This document shows positions 1-10,661 of a stretch of 64,000 nucleotides of DNA, piece by piece. A program made the position numbers and the translations under genes. Numbering within the stretch: position 1 is the first letter of the stretch; each line of letters opens with the position of its first letter. The notes under the pieces are model-generated. The model saw only the letters and a program-made list of their open reading frames with translations, did no database searches and was not told the origin of the DNA. This stretch comes from M3007 sp033764075 (GTDB taxonomy: Bacteria > Bacteroidota > Bacteroidia > Chitinophagales > Saprospiraceae). Location of the stretch: the NCBI GenBank assembly GCA_033764075.1, contig JANRJH010000044.1, positions 1 to 64,000 on the forward strand. Reading direction: 5' to 3'.

Positions 1-125
1 ACGAGGAGATACAAAGTTGGTCGCATGTGTACAACCACCTGCGGCCGCACGAAAACCTGGGGAACAGCACCCCGGAACAGTATGAGAACAAAAAAGAGGT
101 TCTCTATTATTCAGTGGCCTCGTGA
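1..125 (+). CDS. Transposase, C-terminal end (IS3-like DDE integrase), cut by the window edge
   Basis: Only the last 40 residues are inside the window, in the frame beginning at base 3 and ending with TGA at 123-125. The sequence SWSHVYNHLRPHENLG followed by TPEQYEN is the tail signature of rve-type integrase cores (YN..RPH..LG..TP..Y), as found in IS3-family and related DDE transposases. The catalytic D, D and E residues lie outside. The element probably ends near base 140, where the sequence finishes in ...GGCTACA. A terminal CA is typical of IS3-family right ends, but the left end is not visible, so family and boundaries are inferred. It abuts the cut end of a host gene read in the opposite direction. 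Confidence 0.7.
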   Translation, partial: EEIQSWSHVYNHLRPHENLGNSTPEQYENKKEVLYYSVAS

Positions 126-135
126 TTGGGGAAGG

Positions 136-315
136 CTACACCCGCTGCTCCGCCTCGGCATTCACCGCCAGCGCCTGCTCGTATTGCAGCTGCCTGGTGA
201 GCGTGCGGGATACCTGAAGGAGGCTGTCCACCTGCCGGATGGCCATGGAGTCAACTGCTTGTGCGCACAAGAGCGCAGGCAGGAAAAATAGCAGCAGGGA
301 AAGGGGGTGTTTCAA
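136..315 (-). pseudogene. 5-prime remnant of a secreted protein gene, probably broken by the IS
   Basis: Reading leftward from a possible TTG start at 313-315, the frame gives a lysine, a hydrophobic signal peptide (LSLLLFFLPALLCAQ) and a short helical stretch (DSLLQVSRTLTRQLQYEQ, ALAVNAEAEQ) before stopping at 136-138 beside the transposase end. The helical part resembles the start of TPR repeats in secreted TPR/CHAT-type proteins of Saprospiraceae; that likeness is from memory and not proven. There is no ATG in this frame, so TTG is the best start. The last codons lie inside the presumed IS end (bases up to 140). The rest of the gene should lie beyond the element, left of the window. Confidence 0.45.
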
Positions 316-762
316 TGGGTGGTATGGTTGAGGTGAAAGCGAAATACAGACTCAAATTTGGGGATTTATGGTCTGTTTTTCAATTTTTTCACTTTTTTTT
401 TTAAAAAGAACGAATGGGGCCAATAAAAGGAATGAATGCATACCTGGTAAATTTGGGAGTCAACTCACAAAAATGATATTAATTTTGGGAATGGCAGCCT
501 AAGGTTCCTTCATAATACCCCGCTTACCAGGGACGGATTGATGTACCGCTCCAGCCTCCCCTGTCTTGTTTTTGGGATAAACAACGCCCTCAAATTATAC
601 AAATATTGACTTCGATCATGTAAATTTGTCATAAAACTAAATGGCCAAGCGACATTTTGTCGCCACCCAATCCCCTAATCTGCGACATTTACAGGTCCAA
701 ACACCACCCAACCCGTTTGGCCACACTTTTGATCACCCAAACATCATCCACAAACCCAACAA
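316..762. other. Intergenic region before clpB, no gene seen
   Basis: About 450 bases without a convincing reading frame. It holds homopolymer runs of T and A near 379-403 and a TAAATTTG at 621-628 that fits the Bacteroidota -7 element. No clear TTTG -33 element lies 19-21 bases upstream, so this is only a weak candidate promoter for clpB. No heat-shock CIRCE-like inverted repeat was seen. Confidence 0.4.
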
Positions 763-832
763 CCGATAGCCGACAGCCAACTACCGACAGCCGAAAGCCG
801 ACTACCGACTACCGAAAGCCGACAACCAACAG
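763..832 (+). repeat. Heptanucleotide tandem repeat, ten units, directly before clpB
   Basis: Ten consecutive 7-base units with consensus CCGACAG (variants CCGAAAG, CCGACTA, CCAACTA and similar) run without a gap and end five bases before the clpB ATG. The array occupies the place of a ribosome binding site and probably part of the untranslated leader. Related heptamer arrays of different sequence occur at 29870-29944 and 53868-53902, so this is a genome habit and not a single event. Confidence 0.85.
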
Positions 833-837
833 CCACC

Positions 838-3486
<2,649 letters not shown>

Positions 3487-3510
3487 TTTTTTCGCCTTCG
3501 GCGAGGGTTA

Positions 3511-3600
3511 ATGGCACACGGATGACACGGATTAAACGGATTTACACGGATTTTTAAAAATCCGCGTAAATCCGTTTAATCCGTGTCATCCGCGTGCTAT
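3511..3600. repeat. Palindromic intergenic repeat, copy 1 of 3
   Basis: About 85 bases forming a near-perfect palindrome centred on TTTTTAAAAA, built from degenerate 11-12-base steps of the type ACACGGATTAA. The left arm begins ATGGCACACGGATGACACGG and the right arm ends GTGTCATCCGCGTGCTAT. Related copies are at 4356-4469 and 5109-5196. All lie at gene 3-prime ends, so a terminator or RNA-stability role is plausible (inference). Confidence 0.85.
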
Positions 3601-3645
3601 TCATGCCGCGTGCCATTCGTGTCGTGTGCGGAAATTGCACCCTAC

Positions 3646-4281
3646 TCAACCCAACACATTTTCATACACCTCCATCAACCGCATTTCATGCCCCTCTATC
3701 ACCACAATATGCTCCAGCGCATTGTACTCCACACCAACCCATAGCCCGTTTTCCTGGCGGGTAAAATGATTCACAATCGGCCGGTCTTGTTCGATGAACA
3801 GGATGTGTTCGACGGAAGGCATGTCTTTGTAGTGCCGCAGTTTATCGCCCCAGTCCCGGTCGCGGGTGCTTTCCGACTGCACCTCCACGATGAGCCAGGG
3901 GTTCCGGTTGGCGGTTTTGCCCGGGGAATATTCCACCACGTCGGGTTCGCCGCGCACCACGGAGGCGTCGGGCGCGTAGGCCACCGGGCCGGATGCCGAG
4001 AATACGTGCCGGTTGGAGCCGTAGCGCTTGTAGTTGGGGTGGCCGGTGTATATATTGTAGAGTAGGCCAAGGACATTGGCTACTATTTGCTCGTGTTTGT
4101 CGCTGGCAATGCTCATAGCGATGATGTGGTCTGTATCAAACTCGATGGGGTAGTCGCAGGTGTCTAACAGTTCGGCAAAATCGGAGAGGGAGCCCGGGAA
4201 GCGCAGCGGTTCGGGGCCCAGCTCGAGGCGCTCGGCGAGGGTAACGGGGTATTTGGGGGCTACGGTTGCCGGAGGAGTCAT
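3646..4281 (-). CDS. Uma2 family protein (PD-(D/E)XK nuclease fold)
   Basis: 211 residues. The core matches Uma2/DUF820 proteins, which share a restriction-endonuclease-like fold and usually occur as multiple chromosomal copies of unknown function. Visible fold markers are PDASVV (acidic residue of the first motif, about 110-116) and, about 25 residues on, WLIVEVQSESTRDRDWGDKL (E-x-Q and distal K), then the family-typical YKDMPSVEHILFIEQD. The stop lies just past palindromic repeat 1, and the start faces repeat 2. A second, divergent paralogue is at 55832-56446. Physiological role unknown. Confidence 0.85.
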   Translation of the reverse strand: MTPPATVAPKYPVTLAERLELGPEPLRFPGSLSDFAELLDTCDYPIEFDTDHIIAMSIASDKHEQIVANVLGLLYNIYTGHPNYKRYGSNRHVFSASGPVAYAPDASVVRGEPDVVEYSPGKTANRNPWLIVEVQSESTRDRDWGDKLRHYKDMPSVEHILFIEQDRPIVNHFTRQENGLWVGVEYNALEHIVVIEGHEMRLMEVYENVLG

Positions 4282-4355
4282 GGGTGTGGCGTGGTTTTAT
4301 TGTACAAATATAGGGGGTTTGGGGCATTTCTCACACCCGAAAGGAATTCGGCGCG

Positions 4356-4469
4356 CATGCGGCGTGAATGGCACGCGGATGACGCAGACTGGGCGGATTT
4401 ACACGGATTTTTAAAAATCCGCGTTAATCCGTTTAATCCGCGTCATCCGCGTGCCATTATGCCGCATGT
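4356..4469. repeat. Palindromic intergenic repeat, copy 2 of 3 (longest)
   Basis: Same family as 3511-3600, with its palindrome reaching further: CATGCGGCGTGAATGGCACG on the left mirrors GTGCCATTATGCCGCATG on the right, around a TTTTTAAAAA centre. It lies between two divergently read genes, so here it cannot be a simple terminator. It must sit in the 5-prime region of one or both. Confidence 0.85.
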
Positions 4470-4487
4470 GTGCAAAAAACACAAACC

Positions 4488-5123
4488 ATGAACAACGCCG
4501 CCCAAATCTTCAACAAACACGCCCGCTGGTACCAGGAACAATTCATGGATGTGGGCCTGTACCACCCGTCCCTCGACGCCTTTTGCGCGGCCATCCCCAA
4601 AGCAAACGCCGAAGTACTGGAGCTCGCCTGCGGCCCGGGAAACCTCACGCGGTATGTCCTGGAGAAACGGCCCGACCTGCGCATGCTGGCCACCGACCTG
4701 GCGCCGAATATGCTCGATTTAGCCCGGGAAAACAACCCCGGCGCCGCGTTCCTGCTGCTCGACTGCCGGGCAATACGCTCTCTGGGCCGCCGGTTCGACG
4801 CCCTGCTCTGCGGTTTCGCGCTGCCGTACCTGAGCAAAGCAGAAGTCCTTCAATTGGTGGCCGACGCCGCCGCCGTGTTGAACCCCGGTGGCGTCTTTTA
4901 CCTCAGCGCCATAGAAGGCGATTACGAACAGTCGGGCAGCACCACCAACTCCGTCGGCGACACGCTGGATGTGTATTTTTACGATTATGCGTTTTTGGAA
5001 CAATCGCTCCTGGACGCCGGGTTTGACGTGGTATATGCCGAGCGGAAGGAGTATACAGATGGGAAAGGGGTGTTGGTGGCGGATTGGATGGTGGTGGGGC
5101 GTAAACTGATGGCACACGAATGA
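4488..5123 (+). CDS. Class I SAM-dependent methyltransferase
   Basis: 211 residues from the ATG at 4488; an upstream in-frame GTG at 4470 sits in the palindromic repeat and is less likely. The SAM-binding fold is clear: motif I VLELACGPGNLTRYVL (about 45-60), an acidic second-strand end LATDLAPNMLDLA, then FDALLCGFALPYLS and a post-motif AAAVLNPGGVFYLSAIEGD. Substrate cannot be told from sequence. The last codons (MAHE, stop) are supplied by palindromic repeat 3, so the repeat has become coding at this end. Confidence 0.85.
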   Translation: MNNAAQIFNKHARWYQEQFMDVGLYHPSLDAFCAAIPKANAEVLELACGPGNLTRYVLEKRPDLRMLATDLAPNMLDLARENNPGAAFLLLDCRAIRSLGRRFDALLCGFALPYLSKAEVLQLVADAAAVLNPGGVFYLSAIEGDYEQSGSTTNSVGDTLDVYFYDYAFLEQSLLDAGFDVVYAERKEYTDGKGVLVADWMVVGRKLMAHE

Positions 5124-5196
5124 CGCGGATTGAACGGATCAACACAGATTTAAAAATCCGCGTACATCCGCCCAATCCGCGTCATCCGCGTGCCAT
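5109..5196. repeat. Palindromic intergenic repeat, copy 3 of 3
   Basis: Begins ATGGCACACGAATGACGCGG and ends GTCATCCGCGTGCCAT, around a TTTAAAAAT centre; same family as the copies at 3511 and 4356 but more diverged in the inner arms. It overlaps the stop codon of the preceding methyltransferase and separates it from the convergent efflux operon. Confidence 0.85.
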
Positions 5197-5225
5197 TCTG
5201 TTCCGGACCGGGCAACAAATACCCC

Positions 5226-6698
5226 TTATTCCACCTTAATCGAAACGCCGCCCTCTTTTCCCTCTTTTTTATCTTTTTCTTTCTCCACCGTCACCCGGCT
5301 CCCGCCTTTAAGCTTGCGCGCGATGGCGGAATAGGGGCCGGACACCACCGTTTCCCCCTCTTGCAGGCCTTCCAGGATTTCGATGTAGGTATTGTCCTGC
5401 ACCCCGGTTTTTACGTTGCGGACACCCACGGTGTCGCCCTGCACCACAAACACGATTTCCTGGATGACGCTCAGGTCGTCTTTTTTGTTTTCCCCGGACT
5501 TGTTGTCCTCGTCCTCCCCAGTTTTTTTCTTGTTCAGTTCCTCGTCGTCCTCGCGGGCGGTTACCGAGATGATCGGCAGGCTCAGGACGTTTTCAGCCTG
5601 GTGGGTGTAGATGTCTACGCTGGCCGACATGCCGGGCCGGAAGGGGTAGGGGTTGCCCGGTCGGATGAGGTCGGCGTAAGACGAAGGGTCTACGCGGATT
5701 TTCACTACAAAGTTGGTCACCTGGTCGGTGTTCAGGGCCGTGGCGGTGGCCAGGTTGCTGGCGCTGTTGCCGATTTCGGTCACATACCCTTTGAATTTGC
5801 GGCCCAGGTACGCGTCCACCTCCACGTCCACCTCGTCTTTAAGCGACACCTTGAGGATGTCGTTCTCGCTAACGTCCACCTGCACTTCCATGGAGCCCAG
5901 GTTGGAGATGCGCATCATTTCGGTGCCGGTCATCTGGAGGGTTCCGACCACGCGTTCGCCTTTTTCGACGTTCAGTTGGGTGACGATGCCACTCACCGGG
6001 GCGGTAATTACGGTTTTTTGCAAGCTGGTGCGCAGCTCCTTGAGCGTGGCCTGCGCGCTGGTGATGTTGTACTCGGAGGCCCGGATGTTTTCTTTAGAGC
6101 CGGCGAGGTTGCTCTCGGCCGCCAGGATAGACGCCTCATTGGCCGCCAGCGTGCTCTCCAGGGTGCGCAGGTTGCTCAGTGACGTTTCGAATTCGGCTTC
6201 GGCGATGACGCCCTCCTTGAACAGTTTTTCGTTGCGCGCATGTGCGCTTTTAGCCTGGGCCAGCTGGGCTTTGATGCGCGACTGGTCGGCCCTGAGCTGC
6301 TCCAGGCCGGCTTTGCTGCTTTGGGCGCTGGATGCCGAGATCTCGCGCTGGGACCGGGCGCCGCTCACGGCTGCCTCTCCACGCTCCACGGCACTCTGGT
6401 ATTCGTCGGGGCGAATTTTGGCCAGCACCTGGCCGGCAGTCACCGAGTCGCCTTCCTGCACGTAGAGCTCCACGATCTCACCCGACACGTCGGAGCTAAT
6501 CTTGACTTCCATTTCCGGGAAGATCTTGCCGCTCGCACTCACCGTTTCCCGGATGGTGCGGCGGGTCACGTTCTCCGTGGTGACCTTTTCTCCTTTGGGT
6601 TTTTGGCGCGCCTTAATGGCTGCGGCGACAACCAGCAGGACAAACAGGCCGCCCAGGATGTACCACAGGGTTCTTCTTCTTTTGGTGGATGTAGTCAT
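5226..6698 (-). CDS. Efflux RND/ABC-type periplasmic adaptor (HlyD/MacA-like)
   Basis: 490-residue membrane fusion protein joining an inner-membrane pump to the outer-membrane channel. Order: one N-terminal TM segment (WYILGGLFVLLVVAAAIKA, about 11-29); a first lipoyl half with GEIVELYVQEGDSVTAGQVL; a long coiled-coil hairpin (about 95-240, A/E/K/Q rich); the second lipoyl half VSGIVTQLNVEKGERVVG; then beta-barrel and membrane-proximal domains. A charged K/E/D-rich loop (about 390-415) and a K/E-rich tail are extra. It follows the TolC gene by two bases. No permease gene is adjacent, so the pump partner must be encoded elsewhere. Confidence 0.92.
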   Translation of the reverse strand: MTTSTKRRRTLWYILGGLFVLLVVAAAIKARQKPKGEKVTTENVTRRTIRETVSASGKIFPEMEVKISSDVSGEIVELYVQEGDSVTAGQVLAKIRPDEYQSAVERGEAAVSGARSQREISASSAQSSKAGLEQLRADQSRIKAQLAQAKSAHARNEKLFKEGVIAEAEFETSLSNLRTLESTLAANEASILAAESNLAGSKENIRASEYNITSAQATLKELRTSLQKTVITAPVSGIVTQLNVEKGERVVGTLQMTGTEMMRISNLGSMEVQVDVSENDILKVSLKDEVDVEVDAYLGRKFKGYVTEIGNSASNLATATALNTDQVTNFVVKIRVDPSSYADLIRPGNPYPFRPGMSASVDIYTHQAENVLSLPIISVTAREDDEELNKKKTGEDEDNKSGENKKDDLSVIQEIVFVVQGDTVGVRNVKTGVQDNTYIEILEGLQEGETVVSGPYSAIARKLKGGSRVTVEKEKDKKEGKEGGVSIKVE

Positions 6699-6700
6699 GA

Positions 6701-8140
6701 TCAGTTCAAGGTTAAGGGTTTACCCAGGTAGAAGTCGAGAATTTTGAGGCGGAACAGGTAATCGTACCGCGCGACCAGCAGGTCGTTTTCGGCGTTATCG
6801 AGGTTGGTTTTGGCGGTCACCAGGTCGAGACTGTTGGCGGCGCCCAGGGTCTGGCGTTTTTCGGTGTTTTCGTAGGCGGTTTTGAAGGAGTTGTACGCTT
6901 TTTCGGCGGCCGCCAGCTGGCGTTTGCCGGCCCGAGCGTTGGCCAGGGCGGTCTGGATATCGTTTTTGAGCTGTTGGCGCGCCTGGGTGCTTTGCAGTTC
7001 GGCGTTGACGATGTTCAGCCGCGCACGCTCCACGTTCAGGCGGGTGCGGCCGTTTTGGTAGATCGGCACGTTCATACTCACGCCGATGCCCTGACCGAAG
7101 TTCTGATCCAACTGGTCGAAATACGGTACGGCATTGACGAACGTCACCGGCACAAATTCCTGAATCGCCACAACACTGCCGTTGACCACCACCGGGCGCG
7201 GGTCGCCCAGGACGGTCTCACCCGTAAAGCCGAAGTCGTTGAACTGCGAGGAGTAGTTGGTGGTGAGGTTAGCAAAGCCCGAGATGCTTGGCCAATATGC
7301 ACTTTGAGCCACTTTGACACCCACTTTGGCGCTCTCCAGCCGGTAGTCTGCCGCCTGAACGGAGGGCTGCTGCGATTCAGCGATGGCGTACACGGCCGGC
7401 AAGTTCTGCGCGTCGGGGTTGGCATCGGCGGGAATGGTGAACTCAGGGCGCACGATCTCCAGCGGAAAGTCGGGTTCCAGCTGAAGCAACTGCTTGAGGT
7501 TCAGGAAGGCCAGTTCGAGGTTGTTGACGGCCGTAATGGCCGACTGCTCGTCGCGCGAGATTTGGGCCTCAATGTTGAGCCGCTCCGCCAGCGGTACCGA
7601 GCCGGCCTCCACCAGTTTCTGGGTGTTTGTCAGCTGGCGCTGGCTGAGCTCCACCCGCCGCTGTGCCGCTTCCAGTTGCTCCTCCGACAGCAACACCACC
7701 AGATACGCCTGGGCCACCTGCAGCCCGAGCGTCAGTTCGGTGTTTTTGGCGTCGGATTCGGCCGCCTTGAGGTCGTAGGCCGCTTGTTTGACCTGGTTGT
7801 GGATCAACCCGCCGTTGAACAGTGAGATGCCGGCGTTCAGGCCAAAGGAGTTGAACGCAATAGCCTCATTCCGGAAGGTGTTGGTCGTGGGGTCAATGGT
7901 CCGACCAAATTGCTCACCCAGGTTGGCTGAGGCGCTCAGGTTGGGCAAGCGGGCGGTTTTTGCCTGTTGCTCGGCGATCATGCTCGCCCGTACGTTCGCT
8001 TTGGCCTGCTTGATGGTCAGGTTCGACTCCTGCGCGTAGGCAATGCACTTCTCGAGCGGCCAGCTCTCCTGAGCATTCAGGGTTGACATTCCGTCCCCGA
8101 AACAAGCCAATCCGAGAAAAATGAAAAGAAGGCGCTTCAT
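6701..8140 (-). CDS. TolC family outer membrane efflux protein
   Basis: 479 residues with signal peptide (KRLLFIFLGLACFGDGMSTLNAQ) and two OEP halves, each made of long coiled-coil helices, as in TolC: the outer-membrane channel and periplasmic tunnel of tripartite efflux or type I secretion systems. First gene of a two-gene operon with the adaptor at 5226-6698. On the minus strand, CAAGATTA at 8161-8168 reads as TAATCTTG, close to the -7 consensus, with TTTG 22 bases further upstream: a weak promoter candidate. The operon is divergent from the arsenic operon, but substrate is unknown. Confidence 0.93.
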   Translation of the reverse strand: MKRLLFIFLGLACFGDGMSTLNAQESWPLEKCIAYAQESNLTIKQAKANVRASMIAEQQAKTARLPNLSASANLGEQFGRTIDPTTNTFRNEAIAFNSFGLNAGISLFNGGLIHNQVKQAAYDLKAAESDAKNTELTLGLQVAQAYLVVLLSEEQLEAAQRRVELSQRQLTNTQKLVEAGSVPLAERLNIEAQISRDEQSAITAVNNLELAFLNLKQLLQLEPDFPLEIVRPEFTIPADANPDAQNLPAVYAIAESQQPSVQAADYRLESAKVGVKVAQSAYWPSISGFANLTTNYSSQFNDFGFTGETVLGDPRPVVVNGSVVAIQEFVPVTFVNAVPYFDQLDQNFGQGIGVSMNVPIYQNGRTRLNVERARLNIVNAELQSTQARQQLKNDIQTALANARAGKRQLAAAEKAYNSFKTAYENTEKRQTLGAANSLDLVTAKTNLDNAENDLLVARYDYLFRLKILDFYLGKPLTLN

Positions 8141-8292
8141 AGTTTTTTGTCTTTGCGGAACAAGATTACAGGGGTGCGCTTAAACGCGGACAAATTTTTC
8201 TATTAAAACAACAAAATGACGGATGAACGGGGCTGAAAAGCATGTCAATTCAAACTGCCGCCACCGGAACATGCCCCGGGAATATTTTTTTT

Positions 8293-8348
8293 ATCGTTTT
8301 TTTACGATTAAATTTGGCACTTCGATTTTTTCATCGTATTTTTGCGAT
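8293..8348 (+). promoter_or_regulatory. ars operon promoter with two ArsR-type operators
   Basis: Two 16-base palindromes of the same design lie 40 bases apart: ATCGTTTTTTTACGAT (8293-8308) and ATCGTATTTTTGCGAT (8333-8348). Between and within them is a full Bacteroidota promoter: TTTG at 8313-8316, 20 bases, TATTTTTG at 8337-8344. The second operator covers the -7 element; the first lies just upstream of -33. This layout fits repression by the ArsR encoded directly downstream and release by arsenite. Predicted transcription start is about 8351. Confidence 0.8.
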
Positions 8349-8367
8349 GAATTTAAATGCAAACGAT

Positions 8368-8691
8368 ATGGCTACCGGCAAAACGGCTTCTTTCGGAGAA
8401 ATGGAAAACAACCTGGCTGAGTTGGCCAAGGCACTTGGTCATCCGGCGCGGATCGCCATTTTGGTGGCGCTGTCGCGCCGCAATGCTTGCGTGTGCGGGG
8501 AGATCGTGGATGTGCTGCCGCTGGCCCAGAGCACCGTTTCGCAGCATCTCAAAGCGCTGAAGGAAGCGGGCTGGATTTCCGGAACGGTGGAGGGCGTCAA
8601 ATCCTGCTACTGCCTCAATCGGGAGGCCCTGGATCGGTTCAGAACACTGCTCGATACCTTTTTGAAAGAGCCCGAAAACACTTGTTGCTAA
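8368..8691 (+). CDS. arsR: ArsR/SmtB family metalloregulatory repressor
   Basis: 107 residues from ATG 8368. An ATG at 8347 lies upstream of the predicted transcription start and inside the operator, so it was not chosen. Winged-helix protein: LAKALGHPARIAILVALS, then ACVCGEIV, then the recognition helix LAQSTVSQHLKALKEAGW. The CVC pair matches the As(III) site of the ELCVCDL type; further Cys are at CYCLN and the terminal CC. Known role of the family: dimer bound to DNA until arsenite or antimonite binds the thiols. First gene of the operon arsR-arsM-acr3-phosphoesterase, with an 18-base gap to arsM. Confidence 0.92.
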   Translation: MATGKTASFGEMENNLAELAKALGHPARIAILVALSRRNACVCGEIVDVLPLAQSTVSQHLKALKEAGWISGTVEGVKSCYCLNREALDRFRTLLDTFLKEPENTCC

Positions 8692-8709
8692 TTTTAAAAA
8701 TCCTTGATT

Positions 8710-9597
8710 ATGAACACTGCATCTGAAGTAAAGGACATGGTGCGCGAACGCTACGCGCAAATTGCCGAACAAAGCAGGGAGTCGAATGCCGCCTCCTGTT
8801 GCGGTGTCGGCGCCCCCTGCACCACCAACATCATGGTTGATTCCTACGCCGCCATTGAGGGTTACAACCCCGACGCGGACCTGGGCCTGGGCTGCGGACT
8901 GCCCACCGAATTCGCGCAGATACGCGAGGGCGACACCGTGCTCGACCTCGGCAGCGGCGCCGGCAACGACTGCTTCATTGCCCGCGCAGAAACCGGCCCC
9001 GCCGGAAAGGTGATCGGAGTCGACTTCACCCCGTCCATGATCGCCCTGGCCCGCCAAAAAGTGGAAGCCAAAGGGTTCAACAACGTGGAATTTCGGCAGG
9101 GCGACATCGAAGATTTGCCCGTAACCGACAACTCGGTCGATGTGGTGGTGAGCAACTGTGTGCTCAACCTTGTGCCCGACAAGGCAAAGGTCTTTTCCGA
9201 GATCATGCGCGTGCTCAAACCGGGCGGCCATTTCAGCATTTCCGACGTGGTGGTCGTCGGTGCACTGCCGGAGGGCATGCAACAAAGCGCCGAATTGTAC
9301 GCCGGCTGTGTGTCGGGCGCCATCCAGCGCGACGCCTACCTCGACCTCATCGCGGAGGCCGGCTTTGAGGGCGTGGTGGTTCAGAAGCAAAAACCGATTC
9401 TGCTGCCCGACGACTTGTTGCTGCAATTTCTGTCGATGGAGGAGGTGCACCAGTTTGTAGCTTCCGGAACCGGCATTTTCAGCGTAACCGTCTTTGCCCG
9501 CAAGCCAGGTGGGGACGCTGCGCAAACCACCAAAACCAAACGCCCGCTGCGCGAGCTGACGTCGGCCGGCTGCACGCCCGGCAGCGGCTGCTGCTAA
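8710..9597 (+). CDS. arsM: Arsenite S-adenosylmethionine methyltransferase
   Basis: 295 residues. Converts As(III) to methylated, partly volatile species in the cytosol using SAM and thiols. The three conserved cysteines of ArsM are visible: LGCGLP (about 61), VVSNCVLNL (about 155) and LYAGCVSGA (about 200), together with motif I VLDLGSGAGNDCF and the acidic GVDFTPSM. Extra cysteines near the N terminus (SCCGVGAPC) and at the end (SAGC...GSGCC) fit metalloid binding. The ATG at 8710 is preferred to a TTG six bases earlier. Third codon position is GC-rich like the neighbours, so there is no sign of very recent transfer. Confidence 0.95.
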   Translation: MNTASEVKDMVRERYAQIAEQSRESNAASCCGVGAPCTTNIMVDSYAAIEGYNPDADLGLGCGLPTEFAQIREGDTVLDLGSGAGNDCFIARAETGPAGKVIGVDFTPSMIALARQKVEAKGFNNVEFRQGDIEDLPVTDNSVDVVVSNCVLNLVPDKAKVFSEIMRVLKPGGHFSISDVVVVGALPEGMQQSAELYAGCVSGAIQRDAYLDLIAEAGFEGVVVQKQKPILLPDDLLLQFLSMEEVHQFVASGTGIFSVTVFARKPGGDAAQTTKTKRPLRELTSAGCTPGSGCC

Positions 9598-9611
9598 GCC
9601 ACTGAAACAAT

Positions 9612-10643
9612 ATGCAAAAGAGACTCGCCTTTCTCGACCGTTACCTCACCCTGTGGATTTTTTCGGCCATGATCCTGGGGGTAGCCTTGGGTTATCTCAT
9701 TCCCGGCATGGAATCGTTTGTCAACCGCTTTCAATCCGGGACAACGAACGTTCCCATTGCGGTCGGGTTGATCCTCATGATGTACCCGCCGTTGGCCAAG
9801 GTGAAGTACGAGGAGTTGCCCATGGTGTTTAAAAATACCCGGATACTGATGCTGTCGCTGGTGCAAAACTGGGTCGTCGGCCCGTTGCTCATGTTCGCGC
9901 TGGCTACCCTGCTTTTGTACGACAAGCCGGAGTACATGACCGGTCTGATCCTGATCGGCATCGCCCGGTGCATCGCGATGGTGATCGTGTGGAACGACCT
10001 GGCCAAGGGCGACAATGCGTATGCAGCGGGCCTGGTGGCGTTCAACAGCATTTTTCAGGTGTTGTTTTACAGCCTGTACGCGTACATTTTTGTAACGCTG
10101 CTGCCGCCTTTTTTCGGTCTGGAAGGCGCGTTGGTGGAGGTGAGCATCCGGCAGATAGCGCAAAGCGTTTTTATTTACCTGGGTATTCCTTTTTTGGCGG
10201 GTATGCTGTCGCGGTACTTCCTGACGCGCTGGAAGGGCGCAGACTGGTACAACCGTGTGTTCATCCCGACCATCAGCCCGATCACCCTGCTGGCCTTGTT
10301 GTTCACCATTTTGGTCATGTTCAGCCTGAAAGGCAACCTGATCCTGAGCATCCCGTTCGACGTGGTGCGCATCGCCCTGCCGCTGACCCTGTACTTTGTG
10401 ATCATGTTTTTCAGCGCCTTTTACCTGGCCAAACGCGCCGGCACGGACTATGCGAAGTCCACCTCGCTGGCATTCACGGCCGCCGGTAACAATTTTGAGC
10501 TGGGGATTGCCGTCGCCATTGCCGTGTTCGGCATCGATTCGGGCGTAGCCTTCGCCTGCGTGGTAGGCCCCCTGATTGAGGTGCCGGTGCTGATTCTGCT
10601 GGTGGGCGTTGCCCTGCGGCAGGAGAAGAAATTTTCCGTTTGA
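9612..10643 (+). CDS. acr3: Arsenite efflux transporter, ACR3 family
   Basis: 343-residue inner-membrane protein with about ten hydrophobic segments. The ACR3 hallmark GIARCIAMVIVWNDLAKGD (about 114-132) contains the essential cysteine of TM4, and AGNNFELGIAVA near the C terminus is the second conserved helix motif. It expels As(OH)3 coupled to the proton gradient. The start lies 14 bases after arsM, so translation is probably coupled. Together with arsM the cell has both methylation and export routes. Confidence 0.95.
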   Translation: MQKRLAFLDRYLTLWIFSAMILGVALGYLIPGMESFVNRFQSGTTNVPIAVGLILMMYPPLAKVKYEELPMVFKNTRILMLSLVQNWVVGPLLMFALATLLLYDKPEYMTGLILIGIARCIAMVIVWNDLAKGDNAYAAGLVAFNSIFQVLFYSLYAYIFVTLLPPFFGLEGALVEVSIRQIAQSVFIYLGIPFLAGMLSRYFLTRWKGADWYNRVFIPTISPITLLALLFTILVMFSLKGNLILSIPFDVVRIALPLTLYFVIMFFSAFYLAKRAGTDYAKSTSLAFTAAGNNFELGIAVAIAVFGIDSGVAFACVVGPLIEVPVLILLVGVALRQEKKFSV

Positions 10644-10661
10644 CAAACCCAACTGCATACC

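Noticed and set aside
3490..3505. TCGCCTTCGGCGA hairpin after clpB as a terminator
   Set aside because: The T run lies before and not after the stem for the clpB strand, so it is not a normal intrinsic terminator.
3646..4281. Uma2 gene plus adjacent methyltransferase as a restriction-modification pair
   Set aside because: The methyltransferase is of the small-molecule type without DNA-methylase motifs (no DPPY/NPPY), the genes are divergent, and Uma2 proteins are common multi-copy genes.
8242..8367. Longer N terminus for ArsR (start at 8242 or 8347)
   Set aside because: This region holds the two operators and the -33/-7 elements; the predicted transcript starts after 8347.
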